Below are positions 8,396 to 17,066 of a stretch of DNA of 64,000 nucleotides, piece by piece. The position numbers and the translations under genes are program-made. Under the pieces are notes generated by a model that saw only the letters and a list, made by a program, of their open reading frames with translations, made no database searches and had not been told where the DNA came from. Every line of letters starts with the position of its first letter. Position 1 is the stretch's first letter. Origin of the DNA: Homoserinimonas aerilata (GTDB lineage Bacteria > Actinomycetota > Actinomycetes > Actinomycetales > Microbacteriaceae). The stretch is taken from NCBI RefSeq assembly GCF_006716125.1, contig NZ_VFOM01000001.1, forward strand, positions 1,178,001 through 1,242,000, written 5' to 3'.

Positions 8396-9577
8396 GTGAG
8401 AGTCGATGTGTTGACGAGAGAGTATCCGCCGGAGGTCTACGGTGGCGCCGGCGTGCATGTGGCGGAGCTTGTGCGAGAGCTGCGCCGAGACATCGATGTG
8501 CGCGTCCGTTGCTTCGGCGCGGAGCGCTCCGAGGAGGGCGTCACCGCGTACGGCACACCGCAGGGCCTGGCCGGCGCGAATCCCGCCCTCGCCACGCTCG
8601 GAACCGATCTTGAGATGGCTCAGGCCTGCGCGGGTGCCGACATCGTGCACTCCCACACCTGGTACGCGAACGGCGCCGGGCATGTGGCATCGCTGCTCCA
8701 CGGCATCCCTCATGTCGTCACCGCGCACAGCCTCGAACCGCTGCGCCCGTGGAAGGCCGAGCAGCTCGGCGGCGGCTACAGGGTGTCGAGCTGGATAGAG
8801 AAGACCGCGTTCGAGGCGGCGGATGCCGTCATCGCCGTCAGCGAGGGGATGCGCCGGGACATCCTGCGCAGCTACCCCTCCCTCGACCCGGAGAAGGTCG
8901 ACGTCGTCTACAACGGCATCGATCTCCAGCGTTGGAAGCCGGTGGATGATCACGACACGGTTCGTTCTCTCGGTATCGATCCCGAGCGCCCCTCGGTCGT
9001 CTTCGTCGGCCGCATCACCCGCCAGAAGGGCCTGCCCTGGCTGCTGAAGGCCGCCGTCCTTCTGCCGCCGGAGGTGCAACTCGTGTTGTGTGCGGGGGCG
9101 GCAGACACGCCCGCGCTCCTCGCCGAGGTGCAGACGGCCGTCGCCGAACTGCAGCGAACGCGCACGGGTGTGGTCTGGATCGAGCGGCTTCTCCCGCAGG
9201 CCGAGCTCTCCGCTGTGCTGACGGCCGCAACGACCTTCGTCTGCCCCTCCGTCTATGAGCCTCTCGGGATCGTCAACCTCGAGGCGATGGCCTGCGGTGC
9301 GCCGGTCGTCGCCACGGCGACAGGAGGCATCCCCGAGGTCGTCGACGATGGCGTGACCGGCCGGCTGGTTGCCATCGAGCAGGCGGATGACGGCACGGGC
9401 ACGCCGCTCAACCCCGAGCGCTTCGTCACCGACCTGGCCCGAACGCTCACCGAGGTCGTCGGCGACCCCGTCACGGCGGCCGCCATGGGCGCAGCAGGCC
9501 GCGCACGGGCGGAGCGGGAGTTCGGCTGGGATCGCATCTCGCGCCGCACGCAGGAGATCTACGCACGACTCGCCTGA
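8396..9577 (+). CDS. glgM: Glycogen synthase / maltose-1-phosphate synthase (GT4)
   Basis: Glycosyltransferase family 4 enzyme of 393 residues, the actinobacterial GlgA/GlgM type. The N terminus MRVDVLTREYPPEVYGGAGVH holds the ADP-glucose-binding Gly-Gly-Ala-Gly, VFVGRITRQKGLPWLL starts the second Rossmann domain, and the E-x7-E motif is in VCPSVYEPLGIVNLEAMACG. In mycobacteria the counterpart next to glgC makes maltose 1-phosphate for the GlgE pathway, so glgM is preferred, but classical glycogen synthase activity cannot be excluded. The frame is open upstream, yet the GTG at 8396 sits seven bases after a -10 hexamer and begins the family homology. Confidence 0.88.
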   Translation: MRVDVLTREYPPEVYGGAGVHVAELVRELRRDIDVRVRCFGAERSEEGVTAYGTPQGLAGANPALATLGTDLEMAQACAGADIVHSHTWYANGAGHVASLLHGIPHVVTAHSLEPLRPWKAEQLGGGYRVSSWIEKTAFEAADAVIAVSEGMRRDILRSYPSLDPEKVDVVYNGIDLQRWKPVDDHDTVRSLGIDPERPSVVFVGRITRQKGLPWLLKAAVLLPPEVQLVLCAGAADTPALLAEVQTAVAELQRTRTGVVWIERLLPQAELSAVLTAATTFVCPSVYEPLGIVNLEAMACGAPVVATATGGIPEVVDDGVTGRLVAIEQADDGTGTPLNPERFVTDLARTLTEVVGDPVTAAAMGAAGRARAEREFGWDRISRRTQEIYARLA

Positions 9578-9616
9578 CGCGCCCACGCGCCGCCCGACTG
9601 CACGGGGTGGGGGAGA

Positions 9617-9622
9617 TAGAGT
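9617..9622 (+). promoter_or_regulatory. Leaderless -10 element for the ABC ATPase gene
   Basis: TAGAGT, six bases (TGAACC), then the ATG at 9629. Confidence 0.5.
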
Positions 9623-9628
9623 TGAACC

Positions 9629-10420
9629 ATGGCCAGCGTCCTCCAGCTCTCCGATGTCTCCGTCGTCCGTGACGGCACCACAATCCTCGATTCGGTCGAC
9701 TGGACCGTCAACAGCGATGAGCGCTGGGTGGTGCTCGGGCCGAACGGCGCCGGCAAGACCACGATGCTGCAGCTTGCCGCGGCACAGCTCCACCCGAGTT
9801 CGGGAACAGCGATGCTGCTTGACCAGCAGTTGGGCAGCGTCGACGTCTTCGAGCTGCGCCCGCGCATCGGCTTCGCGTCGACGGCGCTCGCGCGCAAGCT
9901 TCCGCGCAATGAACGCGTCATCGACGTCGTCATGACCGCCGCCTACTCGGTGACGGGCCGGTGGACGGAGAGTTACGAGGACCTCGACACGAGGCGCGCC
10001 GAGCGCGTGCTCGCCGAATGGAAGCTCGGCAACCTCGCCGAACGTCGCTTCGGCGATCTCAGCGACGGCGAGCAGAAGCGGGTGCAGATCGCCCGCGCGG
10101 TGATGACCGACCCGGAGCTGCTGCTCCTCGACGAGCCCGCCGCGAGCCTCGACCTCGGCTCCCGCGAGGAATTGCTTCAGCTGCTCAGCGGCTATGCGTC
10201 GTCACCGGAGGCCCCCGCGATCGTCATGGTCACACACCATGTCGAGGAGATCCCCGAGGGCTTCACCCACGCCATGCTGCTCGCCGATGGCGAGATCCAG
10301 GCCGAGGGGGAGATCGACGATGTGCTGACATCCGAACTCCTCAGCGACACCTTCGGCCTGCCGCTCGAGATCAGCAAGCAGGACGGGCGCTTCACCGCGC
10401 GGGCGCAGCAACAGAACTGA
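9629..10420 (+). CDS. ABC transporter ATP-binding protein, partner unknown
   Basis: Single ABC ATPase of 263 residues. Walker A GPNGAGKTT is at residues 37-45, the signature is the variant LSDGEQKRV, and Walker B is LLLLDEPAASLD followed by the H-loop VTHHVEEIP. It resembles the ModF/YlmA-like group of stand-alone cytosolic ATPases more than importers. No permease or binding protein is adjacent: glgM is upstream and rpmE2 downstream. The substrate or target is unknown. The Gly-to-Asp change in the signature motif also occurs in active ABC proteins. Confidence 0.8.
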   Translation: MASVLQLSDVSVVRDGTTILDSVDWTVNSDERWVVLGPNGAGKTTMLQLAAAQLHPSSGTAMLLDQQLGSVDVFELRPRIGFASTALARKLPRNERVIDVVMTAAYSVTGRWTESYEDLDTRRAERVLAEWKLGNLAERRFGDLSDGEQKRVQIARAVMTDPELLLLDEPAASLDLGSREELLQLLSGYASSPEAPAIVMVTHHVEEIPEGFTHAMLLADGEIQAEGEIDDVLTSELLSDTFGLPLEISKQDGRFTARAQQQN

Positions 10421-10452
10421 CCGGATGCGCCGCGGTCGACGCGGTCGTCTGG

Positions 10453-10458
10453 TATTGT
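10453..10458 (+). promoter_or_regulatory. Candidate -10 element for rpmE2
   Basis: TATTGT, about 85 bases before the rpmE2 ATG. A clear -35 was not identified. The leader it would produce contains the palindrome at 10500-10512. Confidence 0.35.
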
Positions 10459-10499
10459 AGATAGCTGGCCCACGGGCCGAGATTTTCCATCAGTCATAT

Positions 10500-10512
10500 T
10501 CACGATTCGTGA
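10500..10512. promoter_or_regulatory. 13-base palindrome in the rpmE2 leader
   Basis: TCACGA-T-TCGTGA is a perfect inverted repeat, and the octamer CACGATTC recurs at 10516-10523. Type-B L31 genes are often repressed by the zinc regulator Zur, so this may be an operator, though it does not match the Zur boxes I remember. Confidence 0.3.
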
Positions 10513-10543
10513 GTCCACGATTCACCAATTCCAAGGAAACACC

Positions 10544-10801
10544 ATGAAGTCTGGCATCCACCCCGAGTACGCACCCGTCGTCTTTCGTGACCTTGCATCG
10601 GGCGCCACGTTCCTGACGCGGTCGACCGTCGGCAGCGACAAGACGATCGAGTGGGAAGACGGCAACAGCTACCCGGTCATCGACGTCGAGATCTCGTCCG
10701 AGTCCCACCCGTTCTACACCGGCAAGCAGCGCATCATGGACTCGGCCGGCCGCGTCGAGAAGTTCAACTCGCGCTACAAGAACTTCGGCAGCTCCAAGTA
10801 A
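10544..10801 (+). CDS. rpmE2: 50S ribosomal protein L31 type B
   Basis: Ribosomal protein of 85 residues starting [20 protein letters not shown], the type-B L31 pattern. It lacks all cysteines of the zinc-binding CxxC form, so this is the zinc-independent version; in many bacteria it replaces the zinc form when zinc is scarce. The conserved SHPFYTGKQ segment and the C-terminal Arg-Tyr-Lys region are present. AAGGAAA stands eight bases before the ATG. A long hairpin follows the stop at once. Whether the genome also has a zinc-binding L31 cannot be told from here. Confidence 0.95.
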   Translation: MKSGIHPEYAPVVFRDLASGATFLTRSTVGSDKTIEWEDGNSYPVIDVEISSESHPFYTGKQRIMDSAGRVEKFNSRYKNFGSSK

Positions 10802-10820
10802 GCTCCGACCCAGAAGCAAC

Positions 10821-10857
10821 AGAAGAAGGGCAGCCCCTGTGGGGCTGCCCTTCTTCT
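10821..10857. terminator. Strong terminator hairpin after rpmE2
   Basis: A perfect 17-base-pair stem (10821-10837 with 10841-10857) closes a three-base TGT loop, with a T-rich stretch after it. It lies between convergent rpmE2 and the exonuclease gene and can serve both strands. Confidence 0.85.
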
Positions 10858-10921
10858 TGTCTTAGCTCTTCTTGTATGCGGGTCCGCTTGTATCGGCAGC
10901 AGCCTGGTGTCTCAGGCCGCT

Positions 10922-11611
10922 TCAGCGCTGGGGCCAGGCTCCCGACGCCGTGAACGACGGATCCTTGGTGCGCCTCATGTACTCCTGGAAGCTCGCCGCC
11001 TGCTCCGCCGCCCACGCGACCTGCGCTGTGTGCAGCTCTGCGGCATCCGCTGGCAGCTGCGCCTGATAGCGCTGGCCGATCGCCTGAGCCACCCGCCCCG
11101 CCGCCACAGCATCCGCCCCCGCGTCATGCGCGTCGGTGAGTGAGACCCCGTAGTGCAGTGCTGCCGCCTCAAGCGTGCGCTTGCCTCGCCGGTAGCGGTC
11201 AACGGCCTTGTCGATCACGAGCGGGTCGATGACCGGCCCGGGGGAGACCAGCGGGGTCACGCCGTGTCGCACGGCCTCACGGGCGAGCAGGGTCAGATCG
11301 TAGGGCGCGTTGAACACCGTGATCGGGATGCCGCGGCCGACAAGATCGGCAAGGGCAGCGACGATCTCGGCGACGACCTCAGCCGCCGACCTGCCCTCCG
11401 CGCGTGCCCGTTCTGTCGTGATGCCGTGCACCGCACTCGCCTGCGACGGGATCTCCACTCCGGGGTCGGCGAGCCAACTCGTCTCCTCGACGCTGTTGCC
11501 CGCCGCATCGATGACTCCGACATGCGCTGAGACGATGCGACTCGTCTCGACGTCGATGCCCGTCGTCTCGAGGTCGAATACCGCCAGCGTCTCGTACCAG
11601 GATGCGTTCAC
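10922..11611 (-). CDS. DnaQ-like 3'-5' exonuclease
   Basis: DEDD-superfamily exonuclease of 229 residues. Exo I is VFDLETTGIDVE (Asp and Glu metal ligands near residues 13-15), Exo II falls near FNAPYDLTLLAREA, and Exo III is the DAHDAGADA segment with its His and Asp. It has only the epsilon-like nuclease domain, without polymerase or helicase parts. Such proteins are often labelled DNA polymerase III epsilon subunit, but whether it proofreads the replicase or acts in repair or RNA turnover is not known. The GTG start sits six bases after TAGGGT with no ribosome binding site. Confidence 0.88.
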   Translation of the reverse strand: MNASWYETLAVFDLETTGIDVETSRIVSAHVGVIDAAGNSVEETSWLADPGVEIPSQASAVHGITTERARAEGRSAAEVVAEIVAALADLVGRGIPITVFNAPYDLTLLAREAVRHGVTPLVSPGPVIDPLVIDKAVDRYRRGKRTLEAAALHYGVSLTDAHDAGADAVAAGRVAQAIGQRYQAQLPADAAELHTAQVAWAAEQAASFQEYMRRTKDPSFTASGAWPQR

Positions 11612-11617
11612 ACTGCA

Positions 11618-11623
11618 ACCCTA
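11618..11623 (-). promoter_or_regulatory. Leaderless -10 element for the exonuclease gene
   Basis: On the minus strand TAGGGT, six bases (TGCAGT), then the GTG start at 11611. Confidence 0.5.
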
Positions 11624-11683
11624 GGACGAGCCGCCGACAGTGGGCGGCACCGACACAGGGCCGAGCCCCGAGCCCGCCGTTCG

Positions 11684-13393
11684 CTACTGCTGCTGGTCTC
11701 CGATGTGCAGCCAGAAGAAGCTCTGGGTGCCCATCGTGAGCGTCACGGAACCGTCGTCGGCGAAGCGCGGGAAGTCGCCCCCGCCGAACAGGTCGACGAG
11801 ACCACGGCCTGCGAGCTGCTCGTCCGAGATCGTCACCGAGATCGGATTGTGGGCGAAGCTGAACACGCAGAGCACGTCCTCGGCGGCATCACCGAACTGG
11901 GTGCCCGAGCCCTCATAGGAACGGACGAAGGCGAGTACCGACTCGTGGTTCGCCTCCAGCACCGTGAGGCTGCCGAGCCCGAACACCGGATGCGCCTTGC
12001 GCACGTGCACGACGTTGCGCACCCAGTGCAGCAGGGAACGTGACTGGGCGAGCTGCGACTCGACGTTGGTGAGCGAGTAGTTGTAGACGAGCGACTGCAC
12101 GACCGGCAGATACAGTTTGCCGGGATCGGCAGACGAGAAGCCGGCATTGCGGTCGGGAGTCCACTGCATGGGCGTGCGCGAGGCGTCCCTGTCGGGAAGC
12201 CAGATGTTGTCTCCCATGCCGATCTCGTCGCCGTAGTAGAGGAACGGGCTGCCCGCGAGGGAGAACAGCAGTGCGTGAGCCAGCTCGAGCTCGTCACGCG
12301 AGTTGTCGAGCAGCGGCGCCAGGCGACGTCGGATGCCCACATTCACGCGCATCCGGGGGTCGTAGGCGTACCAGCCGTACATGGCCTGCCGGTACTCCTC
12401 CGAGACCATCTCAAGGGTCAGCTCGTCGTGGTTGCGCAGGAAGATTCCCCAGCCGGCGCCATCCGGAACATCCGTCGTCTCACTGAGAACCTGCACCAGC
12501 TCGCCGGCCTGCTGCGAGCGCAGCGAATAGAAGATGCGAGGCATGACAGGGAAATCGAAGGCCATATGGCATTCCGGCTCCTCCTCGGTGCCGAAGAAAG
12601 CGGCAACCTCGCGCGGCCACTGGTTCGCCTCAGCGATCATGACCCGCCCGGGATAGTCGTGGTCGACCATCGCCCGCAGCTTCTTGAGGAACTCGTGCGT
12701 GGGCGGCTCACCCTCACCGTTGCCCTCGTCCGACTCGTACAGATAGGGGATGGCGTCGAGCCGGAAGCCGTCGACGCCGAGCTCCAACCAGAAGCGAACC
12801 ACGTCGAAGACCGCCTCGTGCACGGCAGGATTGTCGTAGTTGAGGTCGGGCTGGTGCGAGAAGAAACGGTGGAAGTAGAACTGCCGCCGCTCAGAGTCGA
12901 AGGCCCAGTTCGAGTCCTCCGTGTCGGTGAAGATGATGCGGATGTTCTCGTACTTCTCGTCGGTGTCACTCCAGACATAGAAGTCCCCATAGGGGCCCTC
13001 CGGGTCGAGACGGGACTGCTGGAACCACTCATGGGCATCCGATGTGTGGTTCAGCGGCAGGTCGATCACGACCCTCATGTTGCGCTCGTGAGCCTTCGTG
13101 ACGAGCTCCTTGAACTCGTCGAGCGTGCCGAACTCGGGAAGGATCGACTTGTAGTCGCCCACGTCGTAGCCGCCGTCCCGCAGCGGGGAGGTGAAGAACG
13201 GGGGGATCCAGAGGGCGTCGACGCCGAGCCACTGGAGATAGTCGAGGCGAGAGATCAGGCCAGCCATATCGCCTGTTCCGTCGCCGTTGCTGTCGACGAA
13301 GGAGCGGACCATGACCTGATAGAAGACCGAACGGCGATACCACTGCGGATCGAGGGTCAGCCCTGGAAGCTGGATCGGGGCGGTAAAACTCAC
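11684..13393 (-). CDS. treS: Trehalose synthase (maltose alpha-D-glucosyltransferase)
   Basis: GH13-family enzyme of 569 residues. Characteristic blocks run in order: the N-terminal YRRSVFYQVMVRSFVDSNGD, VIDLPLNHTSDAHEWF, GVDGFRLDAIPYLYE with the nucleophile Asp, VMIAEANQWP with the acid/base Glu, and FLRNHDELTLEM with the transition-state Asp. This is the TreS pattern; it interconverts maltose and trehalose. No maltokinase (Pep2) domain is fused. GAGAGGAG precedes the GTG start, and TAGACT at 13449-13444 may be its -10. With glgC and glgM nearby it points to alpha-glucan/trehalose metabolism. Confidence 0.92.
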   Translation of the reverse strand: MSFTAPIQLPGLTLDPQWYRRSVFYQVMVRSFVDSNGDGTGDMAGLISRLDYLQWLGVDALWIPPFFTSPLRDGGYDVGDYKSILPEFGTLDEFKELVTKAHERNMRVVIDLPLNHTSDAHEWFQQSRLDPEGPYGDFYVWSDTDEKYENIRIIFTDTEDSNWAFDSERRQFYFHRFFSHQPDLNYDNPAVHEAVFDVVRFWLELGVDGFRLDAIPYLYESDEGNGEGEPPTHEFLKKLRAMVDHDYPGRVMIAEANQWPREVAAFFGTEEEPECHMAFDFPVMPRIFYSLRSQQAGELVQVLSETTDVPDGAGWGIFLRNHDELTLEMVSEEYRQAMYGWYAYDPRMRVNVGIRRRLAPLLDNSRDELELAHALLFSLAGSPFLYYGDEIGMGDNIWLPDRDASRTPMQWTPDRNAGFSSADPGKLYLPVVQSLVYNYSLTNVESQLAQSRSLLHWVRNVVHVRKAHPVFGLGSLTVLEANHESVLAFVRSYEGSGTQFGDAAEDVLCVFSFAHNPISVTISDEQLAGRGLVDLFGGGDFPRFADDGSVTLTMGTQSFFWLHIGDQQQ

Positions 13394-13443
13394 GAGACTC
13401 CTCTCAGCGGAAGGCCGTGGGGACAGTCACGACACATCCACCG

Positions 13444-13449
13444 AGTCTA
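13444..13449 (-). promoter_or_regulatory. Candidate -10 element for treS
   Basis: TAGACT on the minus strand, predicting a leader of about 45 bases that carries the GAGAGGAG ribosome binding site. Confidence 0.4.
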
Positions 13450-13516
13450 GATCGCCGCACGCTGCGAAATGCCGCAAGAGAGGGCATCCGCGCGGCTCGA
13501 CAGTCGGAGCGTTCCC

Positions 13517-13522
13517 TAGACT
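13517..13522 (+). promoter_or_regulatory. Leaderless -10 element for the alpha/beta hydrolase
   Basis: TAGACT, seven bases (GTGAGCG), then the ATG at 13530. Confidence 0.5.
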
Positions 13523-13529
13523 GTGAGCG

Positions 13530-14429
13530 ATGAACGTTCACTCGCCCTACGCCTCCCTGCTCGAGAAGATCCCCGTCACGAAGGACGAGGTCGTCGTGCT
13601 GGGCAGCACGACCAGATATTGGACGTACGGCGACCCGGATGCCCCGGTCACGGTGGTCCTCGCACACGGTTACCGAGGGGAGCACCACGGGCTCGAACCC
13701 GTCATCGCCCAGCTGCCCTCCGTGCGCTTCATCAGCCCCGACCTTCCGGGCTTCGGAGAGTCGACCCCGCTCACCGAGACCGCGCACGACATCGACGGCT
13801 ACGCCCAGTGGCTGATCGCCTTCGTCGAGGCCCTGGGCCTGACCGGCCGAGCGGTCGCGCTCGGACACTCCTTCGGTTCCATCATCACCTCGGCCGCCCT
13901 CAAGCGAGGCCTGCAGGCCCAGGCGCTCATCCTGGTCAATCCGATCGCCATCTCCGGACTCAAGGGGCCGCGCCCCGTCTCGACCTTCCTGACGGTCATG
14001 TTCTACCGCACCGCAGGCATGTTGCCGGAGCGACTGGCGAACAGCCTGCTGCGGTCGCCTCTCATCGTGCAGTTCATGAGCTCGGCGCTCGTGAAGACCC
14101 GCGACAAGGGGCTACGCAAGTGGATCCACAACGAGCACCACACCTATTTCAGCAACTTTGCCACCAGGCGCTCTGTCATCGAAGGTTTCGAAGCGTCGAT
14201 CGCCCACAGCGTGGGAGATTTCGTGGAGTCTATTGAGTTGCCGACGCTTCTCGTCGCCGCCGAGCTCGATGACATCACGCCGCTGTCAGCGAACCGGGCT
14301 CTGGCCGCGTCGATTCCCAATTCGAAGCTCGTGGTGCTACCAGGAGTCGGGCATCTCATCCACTACGAGAGCCCTGTTCCGGCGGCCGAGGCGATCAGCG
14401 AGTTTCTCGGATCGCTCGATCTGCCATGA
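13530..14429 (+). CDS. Alpha/beta hydrolase, substrate unknown
   Basis: Soluble alpha/beta hydrolase of 299 residues. The oxyanion-hole region is VVLAHGYRGEHHG, the nucleophile elbow is ALGHSFGSII with Ser as nucleophile, and the catalytic His is in LPGVGHLIHYE near the C terminus, with an Asp in AAELDDITPL. There is no signal peptide. Sequence alone does not give a substrate; it could be an esterase or a lactone or epoxide hydrolase. The glycosyltransferase gene starts 13 bases after its stop and is probably co-transcribed. Confidence 0.85.
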   Translation: MNVHSPYASLLEKIPVTKDEVVVLGSTTRYWTYGDPDAPVTVVLAHGYRGEHHGLEPVIAQLPSVRFISPDLPGFGESTPLTETAHDIDGYAQWLIAFVEALGLTGRAVALGHSFGSIITSAALKRGLQAQALILVNPIAISGLKGPRPVSTFLTVMFYRTAGMLPERLANSLLRSPLIVQFMSSALVKTRDKGLRKWIHNEHHTYFSNFATRRSVIEGFEASIAHSVGDFVESIELPTLLVAAELDDITPLSANRALAASIPNSKLVVLPGVGHLIHYESPVPAAEAISEFLGSLDLP

Positions 14430-14442
14430 TGCGGCCCTGGTC

Positions 14443-15588
14443 GTGAAGATCGTCTTCGACTGCCGCTACACCCGTCTGGAGCGGCACGACGGCATCAGCC
14501 GATACACCGCCGAGTTAGTCACGGCCCTCGCACGGTTGACCCCTGTCACGATGCTCATCAGCGACGAGCGTCAGCTCACGATGCTTCCGGACCTGCCCTG
14601 GATCATGGGAACGGATCCGACGAGTCTTCGTGAACCGTGGGTGTCGCGCATCGTGGCGCGAAGCGAGCCGGATGTCGTCTTTACCCCTATGCAGACGATG
14701 GGCTCCGTCGGCAGACGGTACCGGTTCATCCTCACGCTGCACGATCTCATTTACTACAGCAACCGTCGGCCTCCCCGCGAGTTCTCCTGGCCGGTGCGTA
14801 TGGGCTGGCGCGTCTACCATCTGAGCTATCTACCGGTGCGGATGCTTCTGGCTCGGGCCGATGCGGTTGTCACGGGTTCCTTCTCCAGCCGTGACGAGAT
14901 CGTCGCCGCGCGGCTGACCTCGCGCCCGATCACGGTCGTGCGCAGCGCTGTAGACGCGCCAAAACCTGAGGCGTCTGAACGGGCCCGGCCCACTCGCAAG
15001 GAGCTCGTGTACATGGGCTCCTTCATGCCGTACAAGAATGTCGAAACGATCGCGAGGGCGCTCTGGCTGCTTCCGGGCTACCGTCTGAGGCTGCTGAGCA
15101 GGGTGCTCCCGCGGGAGCGCGCCCGTCTTGAACGGATCGCCCCTTCAGGATCGCTGTTGTTCCACGACGGGGTCAGCGACGAGGAGTACCTGCGCATCCT
15201 CGCGTCGGCGACGGCTCTCGTCTCCGCCTCCCGGCAGGAGGGCTTCGGTATCCCGCTGGTCGAGTCCATGGCCGCCGGCACCCCTGTCGTCGTCAGCGAC
15301 ATCCCTGTGTTCCACGAGATCGGTGGCGAGGCCGCACACTATTTCGCGCCGGATGATGAGAGAGCACTCGCCGAGGCGGTGCTTCGGCTCGATATGCCGG
15401 GGGAGTGGGAGCGTCACTCGCTGCTCTCGGTCGCGGCTGCGGCCGAGTTCAGCTGGGAGCATTCAGCCCGCACCCTGTACGAGCTGGCCCTCTCGCTTGT
15501 CGGAGCAACGGCCGAAGATCTGCAATCCGGCGAGACCGCGACGCAGGATGAGGCGCTGAACGAGACGGCCGCAAAACACGCCAACTGA
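14443..15588 (+). CDS. Group 1 (GT4) glycosyltransferase
   Basis: Glycosyltransferase of 381 residues with a GT-B fold. The N-terminal MKIVFDCRYTRLERHDGISRY is the GT4 start with Gly-Ile for the donor phosphate; LVYMGSFMPYKNVETIARAL opens the C-terminal domain, and the E-x7-E motif lies in SASRQEGFGIPLVESMAAGTP. It likely transfers a sugar from a nucleotide donor to a glycolipid, exopolysaccharide or mannoside; the acceptor is not predictable. The GTG at 14443 begins the homology; the frame upstream overlaps the hydrolase. No ribosome binding site is evident, so translation may depend on the preceding gene. Confidence 0.82.
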   Translation: MKIVFDCRYTRLERHDGISRYTAELVTALARLTPVTMLISDERQLTMLPDLPWIMGTDPTSLREPWVSRIVARSEPDVVFTPMQTMGSVGRRYRFILTLHDLIYYSNRRPPREFSWPVRMGWRVYHLSYLPVRMLLARADAVVTGSFSSRDEIVAARLTSRPITVVRSAVDAPKPEASERARPTRKELVYMGSFMPYKNVETIARALWLLPGYRLRLLSRVLPRERARLERIAPSGSLLFHDGVSDEEYLRILASATALVSASRQEGFGIPLVESMAAGTPVVVSDIPVFHEIGGEAAHYFAPDDERALAEAVLRLDMPGEWERHSLLSVAAAAEFSWEHSARTLYELALSLVGATAEDLQSGETATQDEALNETAAKHAN

Positions 15589-15603
15589 TTTCGGCGTGTG
15601 CGC

Positions 15604-16245
15604 TCAGCCCTGCGTGTCGCGACGCTCGACGGCGTTCTGCTCCTCGATGTCTCCCGAACCATCCCCGACGGTCTGCTCTTCGAGCGGGTCGTCGAACTGA
15701 ACAAGTTCGAGGGAACCCTCCGCATGACGGAAACTGTGCACCGAGCCATTGGTGATCGGTTCGTCGTGGTGCTTGCCATCGCCGGGGGCGACCGCCAGGA
15801 GCAGCGATCGGATGACTCCTCCGTGGCTCACGACCAGCAGGCTTTCTCCCTCGTGGCGTCGGGCCAGCTCCGTGAGAACGGGAAGCACCCGATCCGCAAC
15901 GTCGCTGCGTGATTCCCGCCCCTCGACGGGAACCTGGCCGGGGTAGCGGATGGACAGTTCGGCGTCGGTGCTGCCCTCCGCGTCGCCGTAGTCGCGCTCC
16001 GTGAGGGAGTCGAGCGCGATCGGCGAGGCCATCCCGAGTTCGGTCGCGATGATCTCTGCGGTCTCGAGCGCGCGAGAGAGCGGGCTGGAGTAGATGCCAC
16101 CCCACTCCCGCCCAGCGAGCACCTGCGCCGTGCTTCGCGCCTGCGCCCGCCCCGTGTCATTGAGCGGGACATCCGATCGGCCCTGAATGCGTCGCTGTCG
16201 GTTCCAGTCGGTCTCGCCGTGGCGGACCAGATAGAGCAGGCTCAT
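15604..16245 (-). CDS. Histidine phosphatase family protein
   Basis: Phosphoglycerate-mutase-like phosphatase of 213 residues. The phospho-accepting His is in LVRHGETDWNRQRRIQG at the N terminus, the second Arg in SSPLSRALETAEII, the acidic Glu in LTERDYGDAEG, and the second His in VVSHGGVIRSLLL. The substrate may be a small phosphorylated metabolite. Its ATG overlaps the sirtuin stop by four bases, so the two form an operon. The C-terminal 20 residues are charged and low-complexity. Confidence 0.88.
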   Translation of the reverse strand: MSLLYLVRHGETDWNRQRRIQGRSDVPLNDTGRAQARSTAQVLAGREWGGIYSSPLSRALETAEIIATELGMASPIALDSLTERDYGDAEGSTDAELSIRYPGQVPVEGRESRSDVADRVLPVLTELARRHEGESLLVVSHGGVIRSLLLAVAPGDGKHHDEPITNGSVHSFRHAEGSLELVQFDDPLEEQTVGDGSGDIEEQNAVERRDTQG

Positions 16246-17066
16246 CCGATGAGCCTCTCGGCCAGGGCCGCGAGCGTCTGCGATGTGCCGGCGTCGACCT
16301 TGAGCGTCGCGCGCGAGTCGCCCTTGGTGACGCCGCGATTCACGATGATCACAGGCACGTGCCTCCTGAGCGCAACCTCAAGCAGCCGGATGCCGGAGTT
16401 GACGACGAGCGAGGAGCCTGCGATGAGCAGTGCGTCAGCCGACTGCACGAGCGCACGCGCCTCCGCGAAGCGCTCCGTCGGCACGAACTCGCCGAAGAAG
16501 ACGACATCCGGCTTGAGCACTCCGCCGCACACCGTGCACTGGGGCAGCACGAACTCGGAGATCCCCGCCGGGGTGACATCCCCATCGGGACCCAGCTCGG
16601 GCGCGTCAGGAGTCTCCAACCAGGGGTTGGCGGAGGTGAGCGCCTCGGCGATGGCCGCGCGAGCGAAGAACTGCCCGCAGGAGAGACAGCGGACCCGCTC
16701 CATGGAACCGTGGAGATCGACGACCTTCTCCGACCCGGCCCGGAGGTGGAGCCCGTCGACGTTCTGCGTGATGACGCCGTTGGTCACACCGGCCGCCTCG
16801 AGCGCGGCCAGAGCCCTGTGCCCGTTGTTGGGAGCGGCAGACGAGAAGCGACGCCACCCGAGATGACTGCCCGCCCAATAGCGTTTGCGATAGGACTCGC
16901 TGTCGAGGAACTCCGAGAAGGTCATCGGATTGCGTACGGGGGCGCCCTCACCCCGGTAATCGGGGATTCCGGAGTCGGTACTCACCCCTGCACCCGTCAG
17001 CACCGCAAGTCTGCGACCCTGCACAAGCGCGGCGATCCGCTCGACGGGCGACTCTGAGTCGGGCAT
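16242..17066 (-). CDS. Sir2-family NAD-dependent protein deacylase
   Basis: Sirtuin of 274 residues. The NAD-binding loop is LTGAGVSTDSGIPDYRG near residues 21-37, the catalytic block is TQNVDGLHLRAG with the acid His in VVDLHGSMERV, and the zinc module has CLSCGQFF and CTVCGG. Bacterial members remove acetyl groups from lysines, for example on acyl-CoA synthetases. Other possible starts lie at 17084 and 17102 (GTG); the ATG at 17066 is preferred because GGAGGA precedes it closely and the extra residues are not sirtuin-like. Confidence 0.9.
   Translation of the reverse strand: MPDSESPVERIAALVQGRRLAVLTGAGVSTDSGIPDYRGEGAPVRNPMTFSEFLDSESYRKRYWAGSHLGWRRFSSAAPNNGHRALAALEAAGVTNGVITQNVDGLHLRAGSEKVVDLHGSMERVRCLSCGQFFARAAIAEALTSANPWLETPDAPELGPDGDVTPAGISEFVLPQCTVCGGVLKPDVVFFGEFVPTERFAEARALVQSADALLIAGSSLVVNSGIRLLEVALRRHVPVIIVNRGVTKGDSRATLKVDAGTSQTLAALAERLIG

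Noticed and set aside
8300..9793. 497-codon minus-strand frame opposite glgM
   Set aside because: Antisense shadow with Arg/Asp-rich, low-information translation; glgM has clear motifs on the plus strand.
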